5,503 nt of DNA from assembly GCA_902462665.1 (NCBI GenBank), contig CABQCM010000114.1:1-5503 (forward strand), written 5' to 3'. Both the position numbers and the translations under genes were made by a program. Origin of the DNA: an uncultured Oscillospiraceae bacterium (GTDB taxonomy: Bacteria > Bacillota > Clostridia > Oscillospirales > Acutalibacteraceae). The first letter of the stretch is position 1. Every line of letters starts with the position of its first letter. Below, in pieces: positions 5,503 through 5,503 of this stretch. The notes beneath the pieces were generated by a model. It had not been told where the DNA came from, made no database searches, and saw only the letters and a list, made by a program, of their open reading frames with translations.

Positions 5503-5503
5503 G

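Noticed and set aside
1..5503. tRNA, rRNA, CRISPR array, insertion sequence or phage attachment site.
   Set aside because: No cloverleaf, regularly spaced repeats, transposase motifs or terminal inverted repeats were seen. The only direct repeats are the NHL-coding units.

Overview
The window reads as one run of co-directional genes on the minus strand; I found no convincing gene on the plus strand. GC content is high (judged by eye, high fifties percent), Shine-Dalgarno sites are purine-rich (AAGGAGGAAG before one gene), and the main enzymes are oxygen-sensitive types: a 2-hydroxyacyl-CoA dehydratase-like pair and a B12-binding radical SAM protein. This points to a strict anaerobe. A moderately high-GC member of the Clostridia or a relative is my best guess; no marker gene in the window proves it.

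In transcription order, from high to low coordinates: (1) 5502-5305, the C-terminal end of a probable membrane-anchored protein of unknown function, entering from outside the window; (2) 5265-3965, a B12-binding-type radical SAM protein with a CxxxCxxC cluster motif, split by an apparent 1-base frameshift near 4556-4563; (3) 3931-3014, a compact, cysteine-rich HgdB-like protein (305 aa); (4) 3017-1830, a second HgdB-like protein (395 aa) whose ATG overlaps the TGA of gene 3; (5) 1747-998, a FabG-like short-chain dehydrogenase/reductase with an intact active site; (6) 1001 to beyond position 1, an unusual fusion of a degenerate GGDEF domain to NHL beta-propeller repeats, starting with a GTG that overlaps the TGA of gene 5.

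The longest gap between genes is 82 bp and two junctions are 4-bp overlaps, so the set looks like an operon. The two HgdB-like proteins are probably the subunits of one iron-sulfur enzyme of the 2-hydroxyacyl-CoA dehydratase / benzoyl-CoA reductase / double-cubane superfamily. The reductase could act on the same acyl substrate, and the radical SAM protein may modify the substrate or the enzyme. The ATP-dependent activator (HgdC/ASKHA type) that such dehydratases need is not in the window. The GGDEF-NHL protein has lost residues expected for c-di-GMP synthesis and is more likely a binding or scaffold protein. The joint function is inference; no substrate can be named from the sequence.
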